From Streptomyces sp. CA-278952 (lineage in GTDB: Bacteria; Actinomycetota; Actinomycetes; Streptomycetales; Streptomycetaceae): DNA of 64,000 nucleotides. The notes beneath the pieces were generated by a model. The model worked only from the letters and a program-made list of their open reading frames with translations. It did no database searches and was not told the origin of the DNA. The stretch is from assembly GCF_028747205.1 (NCBI RefSeq), contig NZ_CP112880.1:124001-188000 (forward strand), written 5' to 3'. A program made the translations under genes and the position numbers. Below, piece by piece: positions 1-8,271 of this stretch. Position 1 is the first letter of the stretch. Each line of letters begins with the position of its first letter.

Positions 1-42
1 TTGATCCAGGTGCCGCACGCCCTCGCGCGCAAGGCGGATCAC
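1..42 (-). CDS. Possible 5' end of a minus-strand gene cut by the window edge
   Basis: A GTG at 42 reads leftward off the window as V-I-R-L-A-R-E-G-V-R-H-L-D-Q. It is preceded by a GGAG ribosome-binding site about five bases upstream. Fourteen codons are too few to name a family. The alternative is that bases 1-72 hold the 3' end of a plus-strand gene that reads to a TGA at 70-72, but that frame needs a TTA codon. Weak call. Confidence 0.3.
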   Translation of the reverse strand, partial: MIRLAREGVRHLDQ

Positions 43-186
43 GGCGCTCCGCTGTTACACAACGATCATTGAGTGCGCCCGAACGGCCTCTGCATACTTC
101 AGGAATCCGGGGCCGAACGCGTATCCGAACGCGCCCCGTGCGGCCGGGCCTTCGCCCGCCCGAACCACTCCTGAGCAGGGACAATC

Positions 187-3100
187 TTGCGAAAAAGATC
201 AACGAGGGCGTACGCGCTCGTCGCCGCCGCCTCGGTCGCCCTGACGGCGGGCATGACCGCTCCGGCGTCGGGGAAGACCGGCGGCCCGGACCCGGCATCC
301 CCGACCACCGCCAAGGCCTTAAAGGCAGACGACCGGACCGTCGACACCGTCACCCTGATCACCGGTGACCGGGTCCTCGTGGACGCCAAGGGCCGGGTCG
401 GGGGCATCCAGCGGGCCAAGGGCCGGGAGGACATTCCCTTCTTCACCGAGATCCACGACGGCCGCACCCATGTGGTGCCGCGTGACGCCCGGCAGCTGAT
501 CGCCGACGGCAGGCTGGACCGGCGGCTGTTCGACATCACCGCTCTGGCCGAGCCGGAAAGCCTCGAGGCCCACCGGGCCGGGCTCAAGGTGATCGTCGGT
601 TACCGGGGAGCGACGGCCGGGTCCGCCCGTGCCGAGGTGCGGTCCGCCGACGGCACCACCGTCCGCCGGACCCTGTCGGCCCTCGACGCCGATGCCGTCA
701 CCAGTGCCGCGGCCACCGACAGCGAGGGCGCTCTGTGGGATGCCCTGACGCGTCAGCGGAAGGACGGTTCGGCGGCCACCGCGTCCGGCATCGCGCGGAT
801 CTGGCTCGACGGTGTGCGCAAGGCCTCGCTCGACCGCAGCACCGGTCGGATCGGCGCCCCGGCGGCCTGGGCCCGGTCGTTCGACGGCACCGGTGTGAAG
901 ATCGCCGTCGTGGACACGGGCATCGACGCCACCCATCCCGACCTGGCGGGCCGGGTGGCCGCCGAGCGCAACTTCAGCGGCTCCCCGGACGCCAAGGACC
1001 GTAACGGGCACGGCACGCACGTGGCCTCCACGGCGGCCGGCACGGGAGCGAAGGACGCCCGGTTCAAGGGCGTGGCCCCCGGAGCCCGGCTGATCAACGC
1101 GAAGGTGCTCGACGACCGGGGCGCCGGTGACGACTCCAGCATCATCGCCGGGGTCGACTGGGCCGTCGCCCAGGGCGCCGACGTCATCAACATGAGCCTG
1201 GGCGGACTCGACACCCCCGGAATCGACCCGCTGGAAGCCCAGGTCAACAAGGTCTCCGCGGAGAAGGGCGTCCTGTTCGCGATAGCCGCGGGCAACAACG
1301 GGCCGAACCAGGGCACGGTCGCGTCGCCGGGCAGCGCAGACGCGGCCCTGACCGTCGGCGCCGTCGACGACGACGACCTGATGGCCGACTTCTCCAGCGT
1401 CGGTCCCCGTACCGGTGACAAGGCCGTCAAGCCCGACATCACCGCACCGGGCGTGTCGATCACGGCGGCAGCGGCGGAGGGCGTGGCGGGGCAGAACCCG
1501 CCCGGGTACCACAGTCTGAACGGCACGTCGATGGCGACTCCGCACGTCGCGGGGGCCGCGGCGATCCTCAAGCAGAAGAACCCCACCTGGACGGGCGCGC
1601 GGATCAAGGCCGTCCTGACGGGCTCTGCCAAGGACGGCGCCCACTCGGTCTTCCAGCAGGGCGCGGGTCGGCTCACCGTCGACAAGGCGATCGACCAGAC
1701 GGTCGTCGCCGAGCCGGTCTCCGTGAACCTGGGCACCCAGACCTGGCCCCACACCGACGACGCCCCCGTCACCGAGCAGGTGACGTACCGCAACAACGGC
1801 AGCGCCGACGTGACGCTGAGCCTGTCGCTGTCCACGCCGACCGGGGGGGACGGGCAGCCCGCCCCCGCCGGCTTCTTCACCCTCGGAGCCCAGCGGGTCA
1901 CGGTCCCGGCGGGCGGCACCGCAGCCGTTGACCTGACCGCCGACACCCGCCTCGGCGGTACGGTCGACGGCTCCTACTCCGCCACGGTCGTGGCGTCCGG
2001 GGGCGGCCAGAGCGTGCGCACGGCGGCAGCGGTGGAGCGCGAGGCCGAGTCGTACGAGGTCACCTTCAACGCCACCGGACGGGACGGCGCGCCCAGCACC
2101 GGCTGGCAGGCGGACCTGAAGGGGTACGTCGGTCAGGCCTCGGGCCTGCGGTTCTTCCCGGACCTGTCGTCCGGTTCGGCGACTGTCCGGCTGCCGCGCG
2201 GCACCTACAACCTGTCGGCCGACATGCTGGTCGACCCCGCGGCTCCGGGCAAGGGCGCCGATCTGATCAACAACCCCCGGTTCTCGGTGACCGGCCCGAC
2301 CACGGTCGACCTCGACGCCCGGTCCACGCGGCCGGTGACGTTCAAGGTGCCGGACGCGGGGGCCACTCCGACGCGCGCGGGGATGATGTACGCCCTGAAC
2401 ACGCCCGAGACGGGCATCACGCTGTGGAGCGACTTCACCAGTTTCGACAACGTCCGTACCGCGTACCAGGGTTCCCCGGTGACCGGCGACTCCTCCCTCT
2501 ACCAGCAGTGGTCCGCCCACTGGAAGCAGGGGGCCACCGAGTACAACGCGCTCGCCGGCAGTCTGGTCCCGGAGCTGGCCACCGGCTACAGCAAGACGTA
2601 CACGACCAAGAACATGGCCCTGGTGAAGGTGCGGATCGGGGCGTCCGTGCCCGGCCTCGACGGCATCGTCAGGGCCGACGGTGAACTGGCCAACGGGGGG
2701 ATCGCCGCGCTCTACTCGGCGCACCCCCTGCCGGGCACCCGGAAGGTGTACCTGTCCACGGACGACGACGCCGTCTGGAACATCGCGGCCGGTGTGCTGG
2801 GTGAGAAGGACGCGGCCGGTAACCGGCAGGTCGAAGGGGCCTACTCCTTCGCGCAGTCACGGCGTTTCGAGCCGGGGACGACGCACACCGAGACCTTCCA
2901 CGCCGGTGTGATGGGGCCGCGGATCGAGGCCGGCGACGGGCTCGTGCGCGACGGCGACAACCTCTACGGCTCGCTGGCGCTGGTCAGTGACGGGCCGGGC
3001 CATCCAGGGTTCGCCCGGTACGCCGGTGCGACCACCACCATCCACCGTGACGGCGCGCTGTACGCGAAGGAGGACGCGGCCATCGACGAGCGGTTCTTCG

Positions 3101-3531
3101 CGCTGCCTCCGGAGTCCGCCACGTACAAGGTGGCGACCACGATCAACCGGAACCCGGCGATCTACCGCGCCGGGAACCGGATCGACGCCTCGTGGACCTT
3201 CTCCTCGGCCCGCACCGAAGCTCCGGCGACGCTGCCGGTCTCCACAGTCCGTTTCCAGCCGCGGCTCGCGCTGGACTCCACCGTTCCGGCGGGCTCCCAG
3301 CAGACGTTCCCCGTCCTGGTGCAGGGCGCGGCGGCCGGAGCCGGCCTGAAGTCGCTGCGGGTCATGGTGGCGTACGACAACGAGAAGTGGCTGCCCGCCA
3401 AGGTCACCGCGGGCAAGGTCACCGTGAGCGCCCCGGCGAAGGGCAAGGGGATCTCGCTGAAGGCCGTTGTCACCGACAAGAGCGGCAACGAGTCGACGGT
3501 CACGATCCACAACGCCTTCTTCGGAAGGTGA
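187..3531 (+). CDS. Secreted S8 family subtilisin-like serine protease, 1114 aa
   Basis: Secreted endopeptidase of the subtilase family. The chosen TTG start at 187 has a CAGGGA ribosome-binding site just upstream and gives a clean signal peptide: KR-rich start, then a hydrophobic stretch to about residue 28. A propeptide-like region of about 200 residues follows. The catalytic triad is in canonical context: Asp243 in VVDTG, His275 in NGHGTH, Ser448 in NGTSMATPH, with the oxyanion Asn370 in AAGNN. The roughly 600 residues after the catalytic domain look like beta-sandwich accessory domains and resemble the long Streptomyces subtilases. I see no sortase motif or membrane anchor, so the enzyme is probably released. 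It is monocistronic: a double terminator follows and the next gene is convergent. Substrate unknown. Confidence 0.93.
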   Translation: MRKRSTRAYALVAAASVALTAGMTAPASGKTGGPDPASPTTAKALKADDRTVDTVTLITGDRVLVDAKGRVGGIQRAKGREDIPFFTEIHDGRTHVVPRDARQLIADGRLDRRLFDITALAEPESLEAHRAGLKVIVGYRGATAGSARAEVRSADGTTVRRTLSALDADAVTSAAATDSEGALWDALTRQRKDGSAATASGIARIWLDGVRKASLDRSTGRIGAPAAWARSFDGTGVKIAVVDTGIDATHPDLAGRVAAERNFSGSPDAKDRNGHGTHVASTAAGTGAKDARFKGVAPGARLINAKVLDDRGAGDDSSIIAGVDWAVAQGADVINMSLGGLDTPGIDPLEAQVNKVSAEKGVLFAIAAGNNGPNQGTVASPGSADAALTVGAVDDDDLMADFSSVGPRTGDKAVKPDITAPGVSITAAAAEGVAGQNPPGYHSLNGTSMATPHVAGAAAILKQKNPTWTGARIKAVLTGSAKDGAHSVFQQGAGRLTVDKAIDQTVVAEPVSVNLGTQTWPHTDDAPVTEQVTYRNNGSADVTLSLSLSTPTGGDGQPAPAGFFTLGAQRVTVPAGGTAAVDLTADTRLGGTVDGSYSATVVASGGGQSVRTAAAVEREAESYEVTFNATGRDGAPSTGWQADLKGYVGQASGLRFFPDLSSGSATVRLPRGTYNLSADMLVDPAAPGKGADLINNPRFSVTGPTTVDLDARSTRPVTFKVPDAGATPTRAGMMYALNTPETGITLWSDFTSFDNVRTAYQGSPVTGDSSLYQQWSAHWKQGATEYNALAGSLVPELATGYSKTYTTKNMALVKVRIGASVPGLDGIVRADGELANGGIAALYSAHPLPGTRKVYLSTDDDAVWNIAAGVLGEKDAAGNRQVEGAYSFAQSRRFEPGTTHTETFHAGVMGPRIEAGDGLVRDGDNLYGSLALVSDGPGHPGFARYAGATTTIHRDGALYAKEDAAIDERFFALPPESATYKVATTINRNPAIYRAGNRIDASWTFSSARTEAPATLPVSTVRFQPRLALDSTVPAGSQQTFPVLVQGAAAGAGLKSLRVMVAYDNEKWLPAKVTAGKVTVSAPAKGKGISLKAVVTDKSGNESTVTIHNAFFGR

Positions 3532-3536
3532 GGCGC

Positions 3537-3560
3537 CCCCGGGCGGAACACCGCCCGGGG
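3537..3560 (+). terminator. Rho-independent-like hairpin after the subtilase gene
   Basis: Perfect 10-bp stem (CCCCGGGCGG pairing with CCGCCCGGGG) around an AACA tetraloop, starting 5 bases after the subtilase stop. There is no U-tract, as is usual in Streptomyces. Confidence 0.7.
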
Positions 3561-3573
3561 TGATTCCTGGCGT

Positions 3574-3609
3574 AGCGGCCCGCCGGAACGGGAGTTCCGG
3601 CGGGCCGCT
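3574..3609. terminator. Bidirectional hairpin between convergent genes
   Basis: Perfect 16-bp stem with arms agcggcccgccggaac and gttccggcgggccgct around a GGGA loop. It sits between the plus-strand subtilase and the minus-strand lipoprotein gene and is symmetrical, so it can serve both. Confidence 0.75.
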
Positions 3610-3662
3610 GTCATGCCGTCGGTGTGGTGACCGGGGGCCGTTGCCGCACCCCCTTCACACGC

Positions 3663-4250
3663 TCAGCGTGCCGGGGCCGGGACCGGGCGGAGGGAGCAGT
3701 CGGCCGGAGCGAGGCGACCGTCCCGTCCGACCAGGGTGACGGGCAGGGCCCCCTGTGTCTGCGCGGCGAAGGCGGCCGTGCAGACGAGTTGGTCGCGGGC
3801 GGGGGCGGACAGCCGCCGCACCCGCAGGCCCAGCCTGACCTCGACGGTGGAATCACCTGTCAGGACCCGGTCAACGGCGGACGCCCCACGGGGCAGTGAG
3901 GGGGCGTTGCGGAGCCCGGCCCGCCGTTCGGCCTTGTTCGGCCCGTCGAGCAGGGCGGTGACGGCTGTCAGGGGCGACAGGGCCTCGCTCGCCTCCTCGC
4001 CCTCGGAGGGTGAACTCCCGGGGCCGCCCTGCCAGGGAACGTCGACGATCCGTGGCACGGGCAGCAGTTCGTCGTCGGGAGAGAAGAAGAACAACAGCAC
4101 CCGTGAGTCACGCGGGGGCAACAGGTCGCCGACCGGCGGCCTCCCGGCCCCGACCACGCCCGTCTCCTGGATACCGCAGCCGGGAAGCGGTGCCCCGGCG
4201 AGCACCAGCAGTGTGGTCAGCCCGACCGCGCGGAACGCCCGCTTCCTCAC
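3663..4250 (-). CDS. GerMN-domain lipoprotein of a two-component operon, 195 aa
   Basis: Predicted exported lipoprotein. The GTG start at 4250 overlaps the stop of the histidine kinase gene as GTGA. The signal peptide ends in a lipobox, L-P-G-C, with Cys25 as the lipidated residue. The body (LTAVTALLDGP, then a paired-strand region to VCTAAFAA) matches the GerMN fold. That fold is also found in LpqB, the lipoprotein that accompanies MtrA/MtrB, so a sensor-associated role is plausible here; this is inference. The gene is last in the regulator-kinase-lipoprotein operon and so is co-translated with its kinase. A much longer frame runs upstream into the kinase gene, but in the wrong phase for the kinase, so I reject it as the start. 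Confidence 0.85.
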   Translation of the reverse strand: MRKRAFRAVGLTTLLVLAGAPLPGCGIQETGVVGAGRPPVGDLLPPRDSRVLLFFFSPDDELLPVPRIVDVPWQGGPGSSPSEGEEASEALSPLTAVTALLDGPNKAERRAGLRNAPSLPRGASAVDRVLTGDSTVEVRLGLRVRRLSAPARDQLVCTAAFAAQTQGALPVTLVGRDGRLAPADCSLRPVPAPAR

Positions 4251-5776
4251 GCGTGGGCCTCCGTGCTGTTGTCGGGGCCGGTCCCCGGCACTTTGCCGTC
4301 TGCGGACTCCTGACCGCCCGGTGCGCCGTGGTCCCAGGCGGCGGGCCCGTCGAAGGGCAGTTCCACCGTGAACAGCGCGCCGCCGCCGGGGGTGTTCTCC
4401 GCACGGATCGTTCCGCCGTGGAGGCGCACGTTCTCCTGGGTGATCGCGAGTCCGAGGCCGCTGCCCGACGAGCGGGAACGTGCGGCGTCCGCCTTGTAGA
4501 AGCGGTCGAAGATGTTCGGCAGCGCTTCGGGGGCGATTCCGGGGCCGCTGTCGCGCACCTCGGTGATCAGCGCATCCGCGCGGGCCGACAGCCGGACGGT
4601 GACGGGTTCGCTCCCGTGGTGCAGGGCGTTGCCGACGAGGTTGGCCACGATGACGTCGAAGCGGCGCGGGTCGAGGCGGATGCGGACGCCCTCGGGCAGC
4701 TCCGCACGGACCCGGTCCTGCCACTGCCTGCCGGACAGGGTTCTCCGTACGGCCTCCGCCGCGTCCACCTCGTCGGTGGTGAGTCCGGCCGCGCGGGCGT
4801 CGAAGCGGGACATCTCCATCAGGTCCTCCACCAGCACGGCCAGTTTGCCGGTCTCGGCGCTGATCAGGCGCACCGCCCGGGCGGTGTCCGGGTCGAGCGT
4901 CCCGGCCTCCTCGTCCAGCACGTCCGTGACGGCGAGCATCCCCGCGAGGGGGGTGCGCAGTTCGTGCGAGACGTCGGAGGCGAAACGCCGGGCCCGTGCC
5001 CCGGCGTCCCGGAGTTCCTGTACGGAGTGTTCGAGGCGGGCCGCCGAGCTGTTGAACGTCCGGGCGAGGTCGGCCATTTCGTCCCTGCCGCGCACGGTGA
5101 TCCGCGCGTCGAGCCGCCCGCCGCCCATGGAGTCCGCGGCACGCCGCAGTTCACGCACGGGGCGTAGTACGCTGCGCGCCGCGAACAGGGCGGGCACCAG
5201 GGCCACGGCCAACCCTGGCAGCGCACCGTCGCGGGCGGCGGTCACCAGTGCGTCGATGTCCGTCTCCTCGTTCGCCATGGGCATCACGGCGAAGAGGACC
5301 AGACCGCTGGGCACCGCGCCACCGCCCGCGACGACCCGTGTCATCACCGGCATCCCGATCGTCAGATAAGCGTTCCCGTCCTTGACGACCCGCTGGAAGC
5401 TGCCGTGCGGCGAGGTCCGCGCGGCACGGCGCAGCTCCCCGGTCAGCACACCGGAGACGGGCCGGTCGCCCGAGGAGACGCGCACCGAGCCGTACTCGGC
5501 GAACACGATCCACGGATGGGGTTTGGCGCGGGCCGCGATGTCGTACAGCTCCCACCGGACCGATTCCAGGTCCAGGGGCAGGCCGGGGACGAACCGCTCG
5601 ACCTCCTCGCGGAAGGAGGCGACGGCCGTGTCCTGTGCGCGTTCGAGGACCGCGCTGCGCGCCTCCCGGTAGGTCAGCGCGGCCGTCGTGACCGCGCTGA
5701 CCGCGGCCACCAGAAGGAACGCGAGCACCAGCCGGGTGCGCACCCCGAACGCGGCGGCCGCTCCGGGTATCTTCAC
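4247..5776 (-). CDS. Sensor histidine kinase, CseC/AfsQ2-like, 509 aa
   Basis: Membrane sensor kinase. A first transmembrane helix (about residues 14-33) and a second (about 185-205) enclose an extracellular sensor of about 150 residues, followed by a HAMP region (RPVRELRRAADSM). The H-box is FASDVSHELRTPLAG with phospho-acceptor His271. The ATPase domain has the N-box (VANLVGNALHHG), the G1 box (DSGPGIAPE) and the G2 box (SGSGLGLAI). The GTG start overlaps the response-regulator stop, and its own stop overlaps the lipoprotein start, so all three genes are translationally coupled. It resembles Streptomyces CseC/AfsQ2 in architecture; I cannot tell which subfamily without a tree. Signal unknown, probably cell-envelope related. 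Confidence 0.9.
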   Translation of the reverse strand: MKIPGAAAAFGVRTRLVLAFLLVAAVSAVTTAALTYREARSAVLERAQDTAVASFREEVERFVPGLPLDLESVRWELYDIAARAKPHPWIVFAEYGSVRVSSGDRPVSGVLTGELRRAARTSPHGSFQRVVKDGNAYLTIGMPVMTRVVAGGGAVPSGLVLFAVMPMANEETDIDALVTAARDGALPGLAVALVPALFAARSVLRPVRELRRAADSMGGGRLDARITVRGRDEMADLARTFNSSAARLEHSVQELRDAGARARRFASDVSHELRTPLAGMLAVTDVLDEEAGTLDPDTARAVRLISAETGKLAVLVEDLMEMSRFDARAAGLTTDEVDAAEAVRRTLSGRQWQDRVRAELPEGVRIRLDPRRFDVIVANLVGNALHHGSEPVTVRLSARADALITEVRDSGPGIAPEALPNIFDRFYKADAARSRSSGSGLGLAITQENVRLHGGTIRAENTPGGGALFTVELPFDGPAAWDHGAPGGQESADGKVPGTGPDNSTEAHA

Positions 5777-6456
5777 AGCGGGCCGAAGCGGTAGCCGAAT
5801 CCCCGCACGGTCTGAATGTACCGAGGGCTGTCGGACACGTCTTCGATCTTGATGCGGAGTCGGCGCACGCAGGCGTCCACGAGGCGCACATCGCTGTGGT
5901 AGCTGTGGTCCCAGACCTCTTCCAGGAGTCGCTGTCGGCTGAAGACCTTCACCGGCGCCGCGGACAGGAACAGCAACAGCTTCAGCTCGGAAGGTGCGAG
6001 AGGGACCGGCCGGCCCGACTTCAGGACGGTGTGACCGGCACGGTCGATGTCCAGGTCGCCGTGGTGCTCCACGGCGGGCCGGGCACCGGCCGGGGCCTCG
6101 ATGCGGCGCAGCACAGCGCGGATACGGGCTTCGATGACCTCGGTACGGGCGGGCTTGACGACGTAGTCGTCCGCACCGGCCTCCAGGCCGACGATGATGT
6201 CCACGTCATCACCGCGCGCGGTGAGCATGATGATCGGCAACTGGCTGTTCGCGCGTACGCGGCGGCACACCTCGACACCGTCCATCACGGGCAGCATCAG
6301 ATCGAGCAGCAGGAGGTCGGGGCGGAACGCGTCCAGCGCCTCCAGGCCGGCCTCTCCGGTCGCGGTGGCGAGGACCTCGTGCCCGCGGCGGCGCAGCCCC
6401 ATCTCCACGCCGTCGCGTACGGACGGATCATCTTCGACGAGGACGACGCGTGGCAT
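5773..6456 (-). CDS. OmpR-family response regulator, CseB/AfsQ1-like, 227 aa
   Basis: DNA-binding response regulator. The receiver domain (1-120) has the acidic pocket E8-D9-D10, phospho-acceptor Asp52 in LLLLDLMLP, and the conserved KP pair in DDYVVKPAR. The C-terminal winged helix (about 130-225) ends in the typical VRGFGYRF. Partner of the downstream kinase, whose GTG start overlaps this stop codon. It is the first gene of the operon, separated from the upstream methyltransferase by 94 bases, which probably hold its promoter. Strong resemblance to the AfsQ1/CseB group; target genes not deducible here. Confidence 0.92.
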   Translation of the reverse strand: MPRVVLVEDDPSVRDGVEMGLRRRGHEVLATATGEAGLEALDAFRPDLLLLDLMLPVMDGVEVCRRVRANSQLPIIMLTARGDDVDIIVGLEAGADDYVVKPARTEVIEARIRAVLRRIEAPAGARPAVEHHGDLDIDRAGHTVLKSGRPVPLAPSELKLLLFLSAAPVKVFSRQRLLEEVWDHSYHSDVRLVDACVRRLRIKIEDVSDSPRYIQTVRGFGYRFGPL

Positions 6457-6550
6457 TCCGGTATCTCCAGGTCCTGGGAGAGGAAGGATCGCGAGAGGTC
6501 GCTTCCGGTGAGTGAGCGGCGGGGAGCGGAATCCCCAAGAGGCCGCGGGT

Positions 6551-7174
6551 TCACGTGGCGGGTCGGGTGTGCACGCTGACCGCGTAGCCGCCGTCGTCGT
6601 ACGGGTCGCCGCTCCAGGTTGCGTAGCGCTGCCGCAGGGACAGTCCGGCCCGGGCGCACCACTGGTCGAACTCGGCGATGGTCACCGGAGCCTCGTCGAG
6701 CGGCAGGTGTGCCGCGTCCAGTCCCATGCCGGTGACCAGCAGACCGCCGGGGCGCAGGGCGGCGGCCAGGTGCCCGACGACGGCCGCTCCGGTGCCGGGG
6801 GCCAGCAGGGGGATGACGTTTCCGGCGGCGAGCACCAGGTCGAAGTCCGGTTCCAGGCCGAGGGCGTCCAGCCGGGCCAGGTCGCCGAGGAGCCAGTCCT
6901 GTGCGGGTGCTTCGCGGCGGGCGACGGCGAGCATCGAGGCGTCGACGTCCACGCCGGTGCAGTGGTGGCCCAGTTCGGCGAGGCGGATCGCGATCCGGCC
7001 GGTGCCGCAGCCCGCGTCGAGCACTCGGGCGGCCGGTTCCAGCAACGCGGCGCAGAAGGATGCCTCGCCGTGGATGTCGTGGCCCGACTCGGCGAGCCGT
7101 GCGAACCGCTGGGCGTATTCCTCCCCCGCCTGTCCACCGGTCAGTTCTGCCCAACGGTCGCGTTGCCCAGTCAT
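6551..7174 (-). CDS. Class I SAM-dependent methyltransferase, 207 aa
   Basis: Small-molecule-type methyltransferase. Motif I (VLDAGCGTGRIAIRLAE, about residues 50-66) binds S-adenosylmethionine, followed by the acidic loop VDVDASM and post-I motifs (FDLVLAAGNVIPLL). The size and the absence of an RNA-binding extension fit the UbiE/Methyltransf_25 group rather than an rRNA methylase. It is divergent from the aph(3'')-type gene across 116 bases and lies upstream of the response-regulator operon on the same strand. The substrate is not predictable. The pairing with an aminoglycoside kinase is suggestive but does not prove an antibiotic role. Confidence 0.85.
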   Translation of the reverse strand: MTGQRDRWAELTGGQAGEEYAQRFARLAESGHDIHGEASFCAALLEPAARVLDAGCGTGRIAIRLAELGHHCTGVDVDASMLAVARREAPAQDWLLGDLARLDALGLEPDFDLVLAAGNVIPLLAPGTGAAVVGHLAAALRPGGLLVTGMGLDAAHLPLDEAPVTIAEFDQWCARAGLSLRQRYATWSGDPYDDGGYAVSVHTRPAT

Positions 7175-7290
7175 GTTCAGCTTGCCCTCCGGTCAGCCCC
7201 CAGCGGGAGCATAAACGAGCCTGTCACACGGAGTCCGGTTCGGGTGGCTCCGGGCCGGCCCGGTACGCCGGGCTGTCCGGAGTCTGCGCC

Positions 7291-8271
7291 ATGAGTGATC
7301 ACTGCGAGCCCGGGGCCGTCCCGCCGGTGCTGTTCGGCGTGGCGGGCGACTGGCCGCCTGTCGCCGCGGGCGAATCGGGTGCCTCCGTCTTTCGCGCCGC
7401 GGACGCCACCCGGTACGCCAAGTGCGTGCCCGCCACCGACGCGACCGGTCTGGAGGCGGAACGCGACCGGATCGCCTGGCTGAGCGGTCAGGGCGTACCG
7501 GGTCCCCGGGTGCTCGACTGGTACGCCGGTGATGCGGGCGCCTGCCTGGTCACCCGTGCCGTCTCCGGCGTACCCGCCGATCAGGTGCGCGCCGAGGACC
7601 TTCTCGCATCCTGGCGGCACATCGCGGACGCGGTCCGTCAGCTGCACGAGGTGGCCGTGGCCTCGTGTCCGTTCCGCCGGGGGCTGGATACCGTGGTCGA
7701 CGTCGCACGTGACGTCGTGGCCCGTGGCGCCGTGCATCCGGAGTTCCTCCCGGTAGGGCAGCAACACGTGCCCCCCGCGGAGCTGCTGGCCCGCCTCACC
7801 GGGGAGATCCCTCGGCGCCGGGATCAGGAGGCCGCCGACACGGTCGTCTGCCACGGAGACCTGTGTCTGCCCAACATCATCCTCGATCCGGAGACCCTGG
7901 AGGTGTCGGGCTTCATCGACTTGGGCCGCCTCGGAGCGGCCGACCGTCACGCCGACCTGGCGTTGCTGCTCGCCAACGCGCGCGAGACATGGGTGGACGA
8001 GGAGCGGGCACAGGTCGCGGACGCGGCGTTCGCCGAGCGGTACGGCATGCCCCTCGATCAGGAGCGCCTGCGCTTCTACCTCATCTCGACCCGCTCACCT
8101 GGGGCTGAGGGCTGTCCCGCTATTCCCGGCGGGGCAGACCTCAGGGCGAACCGGCGGTGGTGGATTCGTCCGGTCCGGCGGCGACCGTGGGCAGGTGATG
8201 ACGGTCCGTCGCGACGACCACCACCTGGTCCTCGGCGTGCCAGACGCGCCGTTCGCCCTTCGGCGGGTTGA
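7291..8271 (+). CDS. aph(3''): APH(3'')-type streptomycin 3''-phosphotransferase homologue with a frameshifted C-terminus
   Basis: Aminoglycoside kinase that would phosphorylate the 3''-OH of streptomycin. The ATG at 7291 opens with MSDHCEPG, like the S. griseus enzyme. The PVAAGESG segment, the catalytic-loop segment VVCHGDLCLPN and FIDLGRLGAADRHADLALLLANA are hallmark APH(3'') sequences. The family normally ends FYL-x-LDPLTWG at about 272 residues. Here the frame reads FYLISTRSPG and runs on to 8271 (326 aa), overlapping the convergent gene's 3' end. In the neighbouring frame LDPLTWG and a TGA are present at 8085-8108, so a single base appears to be missing at about 8080-8088. Either the gene carries a recent frameshift or the sequence has a one-base error. 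The catalytic core is intact either way. Confidence 0.85.
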   Translation: MSDHCEPGAVPPVLFGVAGDWPPVAAGESGASVFRAADATRYAKCVPATDATGLEAERDRIAWLSGQGVPGPRVLDWYAGDAGACLVTRAVSGVPADQVRAEDLLASWRHIADAVRQLHEVAVASCPFRRGLDTVVDVARDVVARGAVHPEFLPVGQQHVPPAELLARLTGEIPRRRDQEAADTVVCHGDLCLPNIILDPETLEVSGFIDLGRLGAADRHADLALLLANARETWVDEERAQVADAAFAERYGMPLDQERLRFYLISTRSPGAEGCPAIPGGADLRANRRWWIRPVRRRPWAGDDGPSRRPPPGPRRARRAVRPSAG

